A stretch of DNA of 64,000 nt from Auricularia sp. M13 (lineage: Eukaryota > Basidiomycota > Agaricomycetes > Auriculariales > Auriculariaceae). Made by a program: the position numbers and the translations under genes. This document shows positions 23,382 to 34,310 of this stretch, piece by piece. The first letter of the stretch is position 1. Each line of letters opens with the position of its first letter. A model generated the notes under the pieces. That model ran no database searches. It was not told the origin of the DNA and saw only the letters and a list, made by a program, of their open reading frames with translations. The DNA is taken from the NCBI GenBank assembly GCA_037042915.1, contig CM073194.1, forward strand, positions 1,674,001-1,738,000, written 5' to 3'.

Positions 23382-25233
23382 CTATTTCGGGTTAGCAATG
23401 ACGCCGGTCCAGCTCCCGATGAGGTCGATAACGCAGTAGCCATTGATGGGCACGTATTGCGTGGTGATAAGCTTGATGACCTCTTGCGCGACCACGCCGC
23501 CGAGGAAAGCGGCCGTCGTGGGCAGGTCGGCCGTCGGCGCGCGCACACTGCAAAATCGAAAACATGAGCACCATACATAGCAGCGCGCACAGGCACGTAC
23601 AGCTCGCCCAGGGCGACGTCGAGCTCGTCGGGCGCCTCGAAGCCGGGGCCCGCGATGGCCAGCGCCTCCGCCTGCAGCTCCTCGAGTGTCGGGCTGCGCC
23701 CGGAGCCCGGCTTCGCGAAGTACGCGGAGAGCGCGGACAGCGCAAGGTGCGTGGCGGCCTCGCGCGGCGGGTCGTTTGCGGTAAAGGCGGCAGCGAGGTC
23801 GGCCTGATCCTCGTCCAGCGCGCCCCAGCGCTTGCCGCGCAGGATCTTGATGCCGTGCGCGTTCTTGACGAATTCTGCGACGAGCCCGTCGTGCACCTCG
23901 ACGTCGAGCAGCTTCTTGAACTGCTCGCGCTCTTCCTCGGCGCGGCGCTTGTAGAGCGTCTGCAGGTGCACGTACTGCCGCGTGTCGCTCTTCATGTCCG
24001 GCAGCGCGGCACTGAGCGGGAGCACGTGCGGCGGGCGCTCGACGAACTTCTTCAGCGCGTTGAGCAGGTGGAAGAACGGCGGCGAGTCCGCGTTGAGCCC
24101 GATGAGGCCCGGGTCCGCGAAGAGCGCCTGCACGTCCGACGGCACGCCCGGCGAGGACCAGATGCGGTACGCCTGCGCCTCGGCCTCCTCGAAATTCTCC
24201 TCGTCCGGCTTGCGCCGCATGTCGAGCACGGCGTGCTTGAACGCCCTGCGCTCCTCGTACGTGGTCGGTGGGTTCCCCGAGTGTGCCTTCTTCCAATCCT
24301 CCAGCGCACGAACAAGGATTACGACATAGGGCACATGTGAGTGGTCGACCGGGTCCATATTGGCAAAGTCGAGCGATGTGGCATGCTCGAGCAGGGCTGG
24401 GAACGCCTTGTCTATACGCAAAGACGGCGGCGTGTCGCTGTGGCTGTCGATGACTAAACTTCACTTGAGCACTCGGACGAAAGCATCACGCTCCACTGAG
24501 TAATCTTACCAGTGTGTTCATGGAACTGGATGTAGAACTCTGCGAGGAAGCCAGCGGAGCGAACGACGACTAGCGGCGGGAGCGAAGCATTCTGCCACAA
24601 GATCGTGGACAGCTGTGCGAGTTGTTGCGGGTCGATATTGTGTGCGATGACGAGGCTAAATGTAGCAAAGTACTCAGGCCGCTTTACCAGTATCTCGTCC
24701 AAGTCCTGAGGTTGTCAATGACGGCCAACTGTATGATTATTCCGAATGAACTCACGGATTCATCCGCGACGCCTTCAACCGAGTCGTTGAGCTCGAGCAG
24801 CAACCGCACGGCCTCCTTGGCTCTACTCTTTCCAATCGACGACTGGCCCTCAAGGAAAAAGTTGTTGCCAGCGTCCTCTGGAGAGACCTTGGCCGCGTCG
24901 AGGATGGTAAAATGCCCGATGCCAGGCAGGACCAGATTCTTCAGGATCGACGTCGACGTTGCCGAGCCCGACAGCACCAGGACACGCGCAGCCTCCAGTG
25001 CATTCTGCCCGCTGGCAGCCCAGAGCCTTTGCGCTGCGTTCAGATCGCATTGGCAACAATGTGGCGCGTACGCACCGTAGCTGGCGATCATATCGCCGCG
25101 TCTTCGCGTCGGGCGGGCCTCTGGCGACGGTGAGCACGCGATTTATGCAGAGCTTGGTCGATTCTTACTGTGTCACGGGCGAGAGCTGCACAGTGGCGGC
25201 CTCGATGTCGTGTGCTTGCGGATCTTGGCTCAT
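23382..25233 (-). CDS. ULA1: NEDD8-activating enzyme E1 regulatory subunit
   Basis: Orthologue of NAE1/APPBP1 (yeast Ula1), which pairs with Uba3 to activate NEDD8 for conjugation to cullins. Start [11 protein letters not shown] at 25233. Exons 25233-25169, 25120-25076, 25026-24756, 24705-24511 and 24453 onward; a last intron near 23560 is ambiguous. Family blocks: [56 protein letters not shown], a central [15 protein letters not shown] region, and the C-terminal [19 protein letters not shown]. No catalytic cysteine is expected in this subunit. It acts in nucleus and cytosol and controls cullin-RING ligases, including those that use F-box adaptors such as the five encoded in this window. Confidence 0.92.
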
Positions 25234-25907
25234 CGCGCTCGCGGTACGCGTACAGGCCGTTTGCTTCCGCTGCCTCTGATCACTCAGCCACATCGGTTGA
25301 CAACTTCAAGTTGAGCAAGTCCGCCGAAAGTCCCCACAGACGGTCGTTACAACACAAGAAACGAGGTCTTTCAAAGCGAAATTTCTCCCAAACAAGATAA
25401 AGGATTGAAGTTCCACACCCATTTTCTCTCAACTTGTTGCCACCATTACAAACATTTGCCTGCCCCTTGTTAGAAATTGAAGCGCTCTCGTTCAGCCTGA
25501 AATTTCATACAGTAAGCAACAGCCTAAACCTTCATCCAATACTCAGGCGTACTCAGCGCAACTCAGCACTCAGCATCCGCGCAAACCACCAAAGACCAAT
25601 TGACAAGCCATCCAATTATGCCTAGCTCTACCTGAAAGCCCATAAATAACCGGTCACAGCTAGATACCGTAATGTAGATGCAGATGCAATGACGACGACG
25701 AAGGACGAAAGATTTGAGCGAGTAGTGAGGATGGTGCGTGTGCGGGCTAGAGCGAAGGGGGGGGGGGGAAGGGAAAGGACAAACAATCCGACCGGCGAAT
25801 ACTTAGCATGGGTGAAATGTAAGGTAAAAAGAGCGAGAGCGAGAGCGAGAACATCCGGCTTCCTCGAGACGCGAGAAGGGGGCATATGGAGACCGTGAGC
25901 GAGATCG
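25234..25907. other. Intergenic between tail and head
   Basis: Contains a run of ten G at about 25757-25766 and a GAGC-rich purine stretch near 25830. No gene seen. Confidence 0.5.
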
Positions 25908-27488
25908 TTACAAGGCGCGCAGCTGGCGCAGGGCGAACATGACGTCGTCCACGGGCACGTAGCCCTTCCGCCCGTCCGAGTCGACGACCTCGACCTGCGT
26001 CTCGGACGTCGCGGTGTGGCTCAGGCTCAGCGAGTGGCTCGGCGTGTGGCCCTTACTGAAGTTTGCGGGCGGCGGCGGCGGCGGCGGCGGGAGCGGGTGC
26101 GCGGGCACGAAGCGCACTGGTTGTTGCTGTTGTTGTTGTTGTTGTTGCTGCTGCTTGATGGACATGGACGTCTTGCGCTCGAGCGACCGCTCGCGATCGC
26201 GGTCCTTGCGCAGCAGCTTGCCCTGCGCCGCGCCCGCCGAGGCGGAGCCCGAGCGGAAGAAGCGCGCAAAGCGGCCCTTCTGCTCCGGCGCGACGGGCGG
26301 CAGCGGCGCGCTGTTCGTGTTCGTGCCGGGCAGCATCGTCTGCGACGACGCCGGCGTCGGCAGCGGCGGCGGCGCCGCCCCGGGCGCTTCGCCGAGCGCG
26401 GCGGCACGGTCGGACTCGATTTGCTGCGCTCGAGCTGCGCCGGCCGCTCGGGCGGCACGGGCGGCAGCGGCGCGCGCGCGGGCGAGAAGGGGTCGGTGAA
26501 CGCCGGCGGCGCGGCGTCGACGCTCGGCGACGAGACGTTCGCGTGTCCGAGGCTGCTGGAGCTCGCGTCCGTCCACTCGGCGCGCAGCCGGCGCTGCTGC
26601 GCCGACGGCAGACTGTGCGCGCCCTCGCTCGACGCCTTGGACACGCCGGCGAGCGCGGCCATCGTCATCTCGCGCCGCCGCGCAATCGACTCGTCGCCGC
26701 TCGCATCGTCCATCTCGTCCTCATCGTCCGACTCATCTTCGAGCGCCCGCGCACGGCCCCTGGGCCGCGGCCGCGCCCCGCGGCGCCACATCCAGTCGAC
26801 GTCGCCGTCCGAATGATCGACGACGTCCGCGGTGATCAGCGCGCGGCCGTGCCTCCGGCGCTGGCCCGTCTCGTAGTCCGACTGCGCGGCGTCCCACGTC
26901 GGGTCCGGGTCCTATGTAGCGATGCAGGATCAGCCCACGCAGGCTGAGGGAAAGCAAGCGGCAAAAACGCACCAGCTCCAGCGCATACCCGCCCAGCGCA
27001 AGCTTCCCAATCGGCAGGCCGGTCATCGAGCGGCTCTTGCGGCGGCGACTGTGCGCGCGCCTTGGGCGCCCCTCCGACGAGCCCGAGCGGCGCAGCGCCG
27101 CGGCGCCCATCCTGTCATTATCGTCGCGCACAGCAAACACCTGCTCGTCCCCGAGTTCCGACGGCGTTTCGAGGTTTGGGTGGGGTTGGCGGCGGCGGAA
27201 GGACGCAAAGCGGCGCGTCGACGAGGCGGACGCGACCGATTTGGACGAGGGCGAGGCGAGCGAGGACGCCGCCGATTCGCGCGAGTTCGTGCGTGCGTGC
27301 GCGTGCGCGTGCGTCCGTGGTTTCGGCGTCGCGACGGGGAAAATGGGCAGCGCGAGCGACATCGAGAACGCACGGCGCGGCCGGGGACGAGTGCGCGTGA
27401 GGGATGAAGAGCAGAAAGCCAGCACCACATCATCATCGTCATCAAGCGGCAGCCGGGACGCACAGACGAACACCGTCGAGACAGGCAT
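25908..27488 (-). CDS. Low-complexity protein with C-terminal conserved end
   Basis: Multi-exon minus-strand gene of unknown function. An N-terminal Ser/Arg-rich exon ends in MTGLPIGKLALGGYALEL. After an intron the next exon reads DPDPTWDAAQSDYETGQ and HGRALITADVVDHSDGDVD, the most conserved-looking part. It is followed by an acidic stretch (EDESDDEDEMDD), Pro-rich LPPVPPERP and, after a roughly 66-bp intron, PPVAPEQKGRFARFFRSG. A polyglutamine run of about eleven residues and a polyproline run lie close together. The C-terminus VVDSDGRKGYVPVDDVMFALRQL ends at 25908. The disorder and short linear motifs suggest a scaffold or signalling protein. The start at 27488 is tentative: the gene might instead continue upstream into the unit at 28-30 kb. 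Confidence 0.6.
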
Positions 27489-27899
27489 GTGAGCGCAGTC
27501 CGCCAGAAATCAAGAAATTAAGCGTGCAATCGGAGGAGGTGAGAGAGCAACGAAGCAACGAAGAAGCAGCCCGCGCGCAGTCCGTCCATCCGCCATATCG
27601 CACAGCCCAGCCCGACGGAACAGTTTCGGTTTCGGTTTCACACCATGGTCAGGGGGGGTGCAGTACCGGTACAGCGATGTGCGGTAACAGACCACACACA
27701 CACAGCATACAGTGGGCGCCAGGGATTACCCCCGCAGCCGTGCAGGGGCCAGGTCGAATCGCACCCGGGATGGGCAGACGGAAGAAATCAGCATCACCGC
27801 CACAGAGGTAGACGTGCAGATCCGGCAAGACGAAGGCCAAAAACAGGAATAGGTACGCGCGCCACGACGATGCAGGAACCGGCGGGTGCAGCAGCGAAT

Positions 27900-28425
27900 G
27901 GAAACCGGACGGGAGTTTCGCGTTTCGCAGCCGGAATGCCAGGATCCACGATACCCAGACGAGAGAGCCGCGTACAAGAAACAGCATCGAGAGAAAGGAG
28001 AAAACAATGAAAAGCCCGGTCAGCCTCCTCGAACAGATAAAAAAAGAAACGGAGGAATGGACGTACCGGCGCAGGCGCTTTCTCCCGCTCACGCTCGCGT
28101 TCAGGTGGCGGCTGTTGAGGTGGCGGCTGTTGAGGTTGGCATTGGCAGGAAGCGTGCGCGAGTTCGCAGCCGGAACGCCAGGAGAGGAGCCACAGGGGAT
28201 CCACGGCACCGACGGAAGCGACAGCGTGTAGCATAAAAGAAGCGACAGAAAATAGCAACAGCATGCATGAGGAGCAAAGGAAGAGCGGTGCCCGGTCAGC
28301 TTCACGTTGCAGTTCCACCTCGCAAAAACGGAATGGAGGAATAGGACGCACCGGTGCAGGCGGTAGGCTGCTGCTGACGTTCGAGTTCACGGGTGCGGGC
28401 GCTTTCTCCCGCTCCCGCTCGCGTT
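27900..28425 (-). repeat. Imperfect tandem duplication spanning exon end and intron
   Basis: Read on the minus strand, two successive units each contain a GAACGCGAGCG purine-rich exon part encoding ERERERE and KAPAPV, a GT splice donor, then the shared intronic words gtCCattCCtCC, gaggctgaccgggc, gtggatcc and ggcattccggctgcgaa. The second unit is about 310 bp downstream of the first. It appears to be a duplicated exon-intron junction at the 3' end of the gene ending near 28067. Confidence 0.55.
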
Positions 28426-30306
28426 CAGTTTCGCGTTGAGGTGGCTGATCTCGCGGGACGGGCGCCGGTGTGGGTTTGAGCGCGTAGGGGTTCACTTTTT
28501 CAGTTGCAGGAGTGGCGGCGGGGGCGGGTGTACGGGGATTCGCATTGGGGATGGCGAGGAAGTTCGCGTTCGCGTTCGGGCGCAGGTTGGACGGCGACTC
28601 GGCGCTGGGCGCGGTGCTGGGCCGGATGCTCTCGCTCGTCGCGCGCGCGTGCGTGTGCGTGCCCATCGTCATCGTCATCGACGCTACGGTAGACAAGGTC
28701 AGCAACGAGCCAGGGAATGAATGGTATTAGGGAGGCAGGCAGGGACGCACCAGGGACGGGCGGCAGGGGATGCTCCCTCCCGCGGCCGCTCCACGCGTCG
28801 AAACTCTTCTTGCGCATCAAGCCTCGGAACCCCCCACCCCCACCCCCTCCTCCAGCTCCAGCTCCAGGGGCAAAACTATCAAAACTCATCTTACTCTCCA
28901 GCGACGTCCTGCTCGTCCCAGCGCCGATGGAGATGGAGCCGGCCTTGGCCATCTTCTTCGCGCGCTTGAGCTCCTCCTTGGCGCGCCGTTTCTCCTCCTT
29001 CTCGCGCTCCTTCTCCTTGTCCTTCTCGGACTTGACGGCCGGCCGGATTTTGGGCATGGGCAGCTCGTGGCCGTAGACGAGGGCCATGGGGTCCGCCTCG
29101 GCCTCCTCGCGCACGGAGCGCATGCCGGCCGTCTTGGGCCGCAGCTTCAGGTCGCGCTCGATGCTGCGCCGCGTGAGCTCGCTGACGTTCGTGCCGGTGC
29201 GCGCGAGCGCGAGCGTCGGCGTGCCCGGCTCGGTGCTGAGCGAGCTGCGCGGCGAGGTCAGCGTGGGAGTGGGCGTGGGCGACTGCACGATGCTCAGCGC
29301 CGCGGGGACGCCCCTCGTCCGTGGGGGCGAGGGCGGCGGGGGCGCGGGGCTCGTCGCGCGCGGCGGGGGCGGGCCGGCGGCGGCGAGGCGCGCGGAGAGG
29401 TTGAAGCTGGCGAGCGCGCTGAGCTCCAGGCTCAGGCGGCGCTTCGCGCGGCTCGCGAGCCCGGGGCCGGACGCGCTCGGCGCGCGGCGCAGCGAGCGCG
29501 GCGGCGTGGCGGCCTCGGCGATGCTGCCGGCGCCGACGCTGAACGCGGTGCCGGTGCTCGCGCTGCTCGAGACGGACGAGTGCGACGAGACGGGCGCGAG
29601 CAGCAGGTCCGCCGGCACGTTCTCGCCGAGGTAGCGCTGCAGCTTCGCCATCTGCCTGCGCGGCGCGGCGGGCGACGCGGGCGGCGTCAGGCCCGTGCTG
29701 GACGACGCGGACGTCGAGGAGACGCTGCCGCGCCGCGTCGTGGGCGGCGCCGGCGCGGAGAGCGTGCTGCTCGGCGTGGGCGCGGCGGACGAGAGCGGCG
29801 AGGGCGCGATGGGCGGCAGCGGGTCGGTCGCGGGGACGATGCGCAGGGTCGGGTGCGGCGATTGCGCGCGGGGCAGGTCCATGCTGAGCGCTGCAATGCA
29901 AATACAGTCAACATCTAGATGCACGGCGTGGATTGATGGCTGGCTGACCCGGGCGGGGCCGTATATGGTGCGCGCTGGGCGACACGGGCGACTGGGCGGT
30001 GGGCGTCGCGCTGCGGCCGTCGAGCGTCGTGCGGCGGCGCAGCGAGCTCCCGGACTGCGGCGGGGCGTCGTGCACGAGCGTGGGCGTCTCGCCGAGCACG
30101 CGCTCGAGCTTGCGCGCCGTGCGCCGCAGCTGCGACCGGTCCGCGGCGGCGAGCACGTTCGTCGTCGGCGGGCGCGCGGCGAGCTCGGCCGTCTGGGTGC
30201 GGCGGTGACTCGGGGTCGCTGGGCGGGGGGAGTCGTGCGGGGCGAGCCAGTCGTCGGGCGCGGTCCAGGTGGGGGTATGCGAGCGCGCGGCGGCATGGGG
30301 GTCCAT
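28067..30306 (-). CDS. Long disordered protein with two LGE motifs
   Basis: Minus-strand gene beginning with ATG at 30306. Exon 1 carries LRRTARKLERVLGETP and a SLRRRTTLDGRSA segment. A short intron with donor gtcagcc and acceptor attgcag leads to a long exon with KLQRYLGENVPADLLL, many Ser/Pro/Ala stretches, a basic coiled-coil-like run (KEKEREKEEKRRAKEELKRA) and a Gly-rich patch, FAPGAGAGGGGGGGGFRGL. A third exon has TATEKVNPYALKPTP and ends in ERERERE repeats. The motif K-L-x-R-x-L-G-E occurs twice, about 120 residues apart. The 3' end is not resolved: coding sequence is followed to the donor at 28066 and no convincing stop exon was chosen. No family recognised; probably a cytoskeletal or signalling scaffold, but that is a guess. 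Confidence 0.6.
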
Positions 30307-32153
30307 TCGAGGATCGAGGCGGGCAGCGAGCGGAGGTCAGAGCAAAGCAGGCAGCAGGCAAAAAGCAAATGAAAAGGAATGACAACTTGTGCCACGCGGT
30401 GACGGCACTCACGGCGAAAACGAGCGAAAGCAGGGAGGAACGGTTGCAACTCCTCCGGGCCCTCCCGCCCTCCCTCCTCCTCGCTTCCCCGACAAGCCTC
30501 CCACAAACGGCACCGATTTCCCCTGCATACCCCCGTTCTCCTCCTTCGGAAGCGCCCTCGGGCCTCGGGGCGGACATATCGCCCAACATTCCGTTGCTAA
30601 GCGACGCCGGGCTGTACACGTGCTATCCCCGCAACACAGAACACTCATCTCTCGCTGTCTCACTCGAACTGAAGGCTGAAACAACACTCACAACAAGCAG
30701 CCTACCTAGCTCCCCGCCGGTTACCCTGTGCAGGGAGCTGACCGCTTGGAGCCAGACCACTGGAGCTTCTGTCACGAGCGCCCCGCCCTCCCCCGCTTCG
30801 CTGTCAGCGCCGGAAGAGTTATCAGTATAATAATATGCCTCGTGCACATGCAGCCCTCATTTCGCCGTTTTCCCCACAGCACAGTCACCAATGACACGCA
30901 CAGGTTGCGGTGGACCGGTCCGGCCCTCCGTTTCAATAAAGCTGACCGTTATGCGGAGAGCGCAGTGTCGAGCTGGAAGTGGATCTGACTCTGAGATGCA
31001 GACGGTGTGGGACGGCGAAGTTCTGCCCTAAGTGGACGGCTGGCAGCTGTACTGTAATTCGGAGGTCCAGCTGGATTCAAGTTCTTCCGACCATCCTTGA
31101 CGCGTTGGATCCTTCGAAGAGCTTCACATGACATGCTCAGAGCACCGGTCTCAGCGTGTTGGAAACGTGAAGAGCAGCGCTGACACCGGCGACCGCCGCC
31201 TCGCCTTGCAAAGCGACAAAGAAAAAAAAAGCTCCAGATAAAGACGGCAACGGGAAGAACATTTCAAATCGACCCCACAGTCTACGGTCATGGTGATATA
31301 CATGGTAGGCGCCGAGCTGAAGAGTGAGAGAGATCGTGAAGGGCCGCACCCTGATTAGAGCATTGGATATCATATTGGGGTCTCCGCATTTACTTGCAGA
31401 TCAGCGATCTCGACAATGGCAAATTAGGCAAAGGTACTGTAATATAAACAACCCCTGCAGCTCAGGTGATATCGGATGGCTTCAAAGTTCAGAAATGCGG
31501 CGCTCCAGTACCGTTACGAACTTGAAGTTCAAATCAAAGGACACCACCGGAGAGAACGGAGCAGCGCTGGCAGCAGGGATTACCAATACTTACGCTGGCT
31601 CAGACTCGGAGCTCAAGGTCGAGGATTGTCTGAATCGTTACCCCGGGCCCCTGCGAAGACGCGCTTTCGTACTTCGGGTCGACAGCCGGAGGAGCAATAC
31701 TAGGAGTCGCCGAGCCTGGGAGTCATAATGCAAGGCGCGCTGATGGACTGGTTGGTCGCGTTCACGCTCTCTGCTGCTAGACCTGGTACGAAAGGGGAAC
31801 TGAAGAGCTCTGAGGCCTGAGGTCTGCAACGGTGAGAGGCGGGAACTGGTTCAGAATTCGGTGCGGACCACCGACTCCTCGCTCTACAGAGAGTCCCATG
31901 CGCATCGCTGTTCAAATTGAAATTAGAGTTCGCTGCAAGCCGTAATGTCCAAAGGTCGATATCGAGCAGCAAGTTGGGAGGAAGAAAAGACGCGTCGAGG
32001 CATACGGACGATCGGGCCGGTTACTCACTGAATGCACCCGCGAGACGCTCGCAATGCACGGCCGTCCGCGGACGGGGCAGCACGTGTGGGCCTGCAGGCC
32101 GCATCCTGACGTTCTTCGCCGTCCGCCATCCTTTCGTCCTTGCCTCGCCTCCC
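30307..32153. other. Long intergenic region between divergent genes
   Basis: About 1.8 kb between two divergently transcribed low-complexity genes. Open frames up to about 150 codons occur but overlap on both strands and lack motifs. The frame of the downstream gene is open back to 31917, yet that extension has no supporting composition. I see no RNA gene or transposon. Confidence 0.45.
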
Positions 32154-34157
32154 ATGTCGTGGAGCCCGCCATCCCAGCCATCGGGCAGCCCCGCGCCCGT
32201 CGTCGTCGTCATCCACGCCTCGGCAGCCCCGCAGGTCGTCCACATCCACCTGCACCCCCACCCAGCCAATGGCGAGCCCCAGTTGCAACCTCCGTCGACG
32301 TCGCCACCGTCAGCGCCCCGCTTCGGCACCCCGCGCATGGGTTCAGTCTCCCTCGGCCCGCCGCAGACGCTGCCAGTGAGGCCAGAGGACAACCAGCCGC
32401 CGCCCCCGCCCGCGCCGGCGCCTGCATGGCGCCGCGTGCAGTCCTCCCCCGCGGCGCTCGGCGACCCGTTCGCGGAGAGCGAGCAGTGGTTCAACCTGCA
32501 CGCCCACCGCCCGCCCTCGCGCTCGCCGACCTGGCTCGGGCCGTCGGAGCCTGCGTGGCGCAGCGTCCGGCGCGAGCACGGCCTCGAGCTCTTTGTCGAC
32601 TCGCCCGCCAGCCCCGCGCTCTTCCCGCAACCCCAGCCCCAGCCCCAACCCCAGCCTGCAACGGTGCCGCAGCCGCAGCTCGTGCAGATGCACCAGCTGC
32701 ACCACGAGCAGCAGCTGCGCTCGCGCCGCGCCTACGTCGAGACCGACGCCGAGACCGACGCCGACACGAGCCGCTCGCGCTCGGTCGTCTCGCGCCTCAT
32801 CCACCTCACCGACACCGAGTCGGTCGTGCACCTCCGCCGCTCGACGTCGGACGTCTCGGAAACGGGCACGCGTCTCTCGGATCCAGCACCGGGACCCGTC
32901 ATTCGCACCGTGCCCGTGTCGCACCCCGAGAACGACGACACCGAGCCCGAGCCCGAAGCTGAAACAGAGAACCAGAACCAGCACGACCAGGAGGAGCTCT
33001 TCGAGGCCGCGCGCGCGCTCTGGGCCCAGACGCACCAGGAGGACGAGGACGCGGACGCGGCGCGGGAGGAGGCCGAGCAGGTCGGCTGGATGATGCGTGA
33101 ACTTCATGAGCGGCAGCAGCAGCAGCAGCAGCAGCTCCAGGAGCGGCAGCAGCAGCAACTCCAGGATCAGCAGCAGCAGCAACAGCAGCTCCAGGATCGG
33201 CAACAGCAGCTCCAGGATCAGCAGCAGCAGCAGCAGCAATACACATTCCAACAAACGCCGTACTACACCTTGCATCCCCCGGCTCCAACTCAATCTCAAT
33301 CGCAATCTCAATCCCAACTCCCGCGCCCGCCGCAGCCGCTGCTGCTGGCGCAGCTGACCCCGACGTCGCTCGACGAGCCGCTCCTCCCGCGCCAGTCGCA
33401 GTCGCAGCAGTACTTCCAGTTCCAGCCGCAATCCCAAGTGCAACCTCCTCCTCAACGCCAGTCGCTGTACCAACACGAGGACCAGGCGCAATCGCAATCG
33501 CACTTCCAGTTCCAGTCGCAGCCGAATGTCCGGTCGCCGCGCTCGCTGCTGCACGCGCAGCTGTACCCGGCGCAACCTCACTCGCACTCGCAGTTCCAGC
33601 CCAGCACCAACGGCAGCGGCAGCCTGAACCCCTTCCTCTCGCCCCCTCCACAGCGACGGGTGCGGCCGAGCACATGGCACGACGCATTCCAGGCGCACGA
33701 CGGCGGGAACGGTGGGCCGCAGATCGTCCACCCCGACGCGTTTTGGCCGCCGAGCCAGCCTGCCGCGATGATGATGCCGCGCAGCTTGGTACAGGCGCGG
33801 GGGCAGACAAGGGATGAAGCGTCGGGGCGGCGCTCTGATTCTGAATCGCCCGGCCAGCAGTCGCGTTCGCCTGGGCAGCGCGGCCAGCAGTCGCCCGGGC
33901 AGCAGCAGTCGCCCGCCCAATCCCAGTCCCAGGCGCAGGCGCGTTCGCCCGCCCAGCAGTCGCCCGTCTCCCCGCCCAGCAACGGCAACACGCTCTCCCC
34001 GCCGCGTCCGCACCGCCACCCCGCGCTAGCCGGCTCGGGCGCGGTGTACCGCCCGCCGTCGGCGCACGTCCCGCCGTCGCCGAACCTGCACCTCGTCGAG
34101 CCGTGGAACTGGGTCGACCACCCGCACCCGCAGGCGTGGGGCGTCGTGCCGTCGTAG
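32154..34157 (+). CDS. Gln/Pro-rich low-complexity protein
   Basis: Single-exon frame for 667 residues starting MSWSPPSQPSG. Composition moves from Pro/Ser-rich to an acidic middle (TEPEPEAETENQ), a charged helix (EELFEAARALWAQ), then polyglutamine stretches at about residues 319-364 and repeated QSQSQ and QFQ blocks to near the end. The C-terminal WNWVDHPHPQAWG is distinctive. Such Gln-rich proteins are often transcriptional regulators or prion-like condensate proteins, but no DNA-binding domain is seen, so no function is assigned. The frame is also open on the opposite strand because of GC-rich codon use; that frame is a shadow. Confidence 0.65.
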   Translation: MSWSPPSQPSGSPAPVVVVIHASAAPQVVHIHLHPHPANGEPQLQPPSTSPPSAPRFGTPRMGSVSLGPPQTLPVRPEDNQPPPPPAPAPAWRRVQSSPAALGDPFAESEQWFNLHAHRPPSRSPTWLGPSEPAWRSVRREHGLELFVDSPASPALFPQPQPQPQPQPATVPQPQLVQMHQLHHEQQLRSRRAYVETDAETDADTSRSRSVVSRLIHLTDTESVVHLRRSTSDVSETGTRLSDPAPGPVIRTVPVSHPENDDTEPEPEAETENQNQHDQEELFEAARALWAQTHQEDEDADAAREEAEQVGWMMRELHERQQQQQQQLQERQQQQLQDQQQQQQQLQDRQQQLQDQQQQQQQYTFQQTPYYTLHPPAPTQSQSQSQSQLPRPPQPLLLAQLTPTSLDEPLLPRQSQSQQYFQFQPQSQVQPPPQRQSLYQHEDQAQSQSHFQFQSQPNVRSPRSLLHAQLYPAQPHSHSQFQPSTNGSGSLNPFLSPPPQRRVRPSTWHDAFQAHDGGNGGPQIVHPDAFWPPSQPAAMMMPRSLVQARGQTRDEASGRRSDSESPGQQSRSPGQRGQQSPGQQQSPAQSQSQAQARSPAQQSPVSPPSNGNTLSPPRPHRHPALAGSGAVYRPPSAHVPPSPNLHLVEPWNWVDHPHPQAWGVVPS

Positions 34158-34310
34158 GGCGTCGGTGGGTGGGTGGGGTGGGGGAGGAGGGGGAGGCGTG
34201 GGGTGGGGAGGAGGGAGGGAGGAGGGAGGGTGGGGTGGGGTGAGGATAACGGGAGGATAGGGTAGGGAAGGATAGGGTTGGATAGGATATAGGGAAGGGA
34301 AGGGAAGGAT
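34158..34310 (+). repeat. G-rich tract with quadruplex potential
   Basis: Immediately after the stop codon of the Gln-rich gene come more than ten runs of three to five G, separated by one to a few bases (gggtgggtggggtggggg and so on to about 34240), then gggaagg/ggata repeats to 34310. This fits a G-quadruplex-forming 3' UTR or terminator-region element. Function is inference. Confidence 0.6.

Noticed and set aside
28770-29918. Long plus-strand frame (382 codons) opposite the LGE-motif gene
   Set aside because: Arg/Ala/Gly-only composition typical of the antisense shadow of GC-rich coding sequence; the minus strand has motifs and introns.
32343-34019. Long minus-strand frame (558 codons) opposite the Gln-rich gene
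   Set aside because: Arg/Leu-rich mirror of CAG/CTG-rich codons; no domain.
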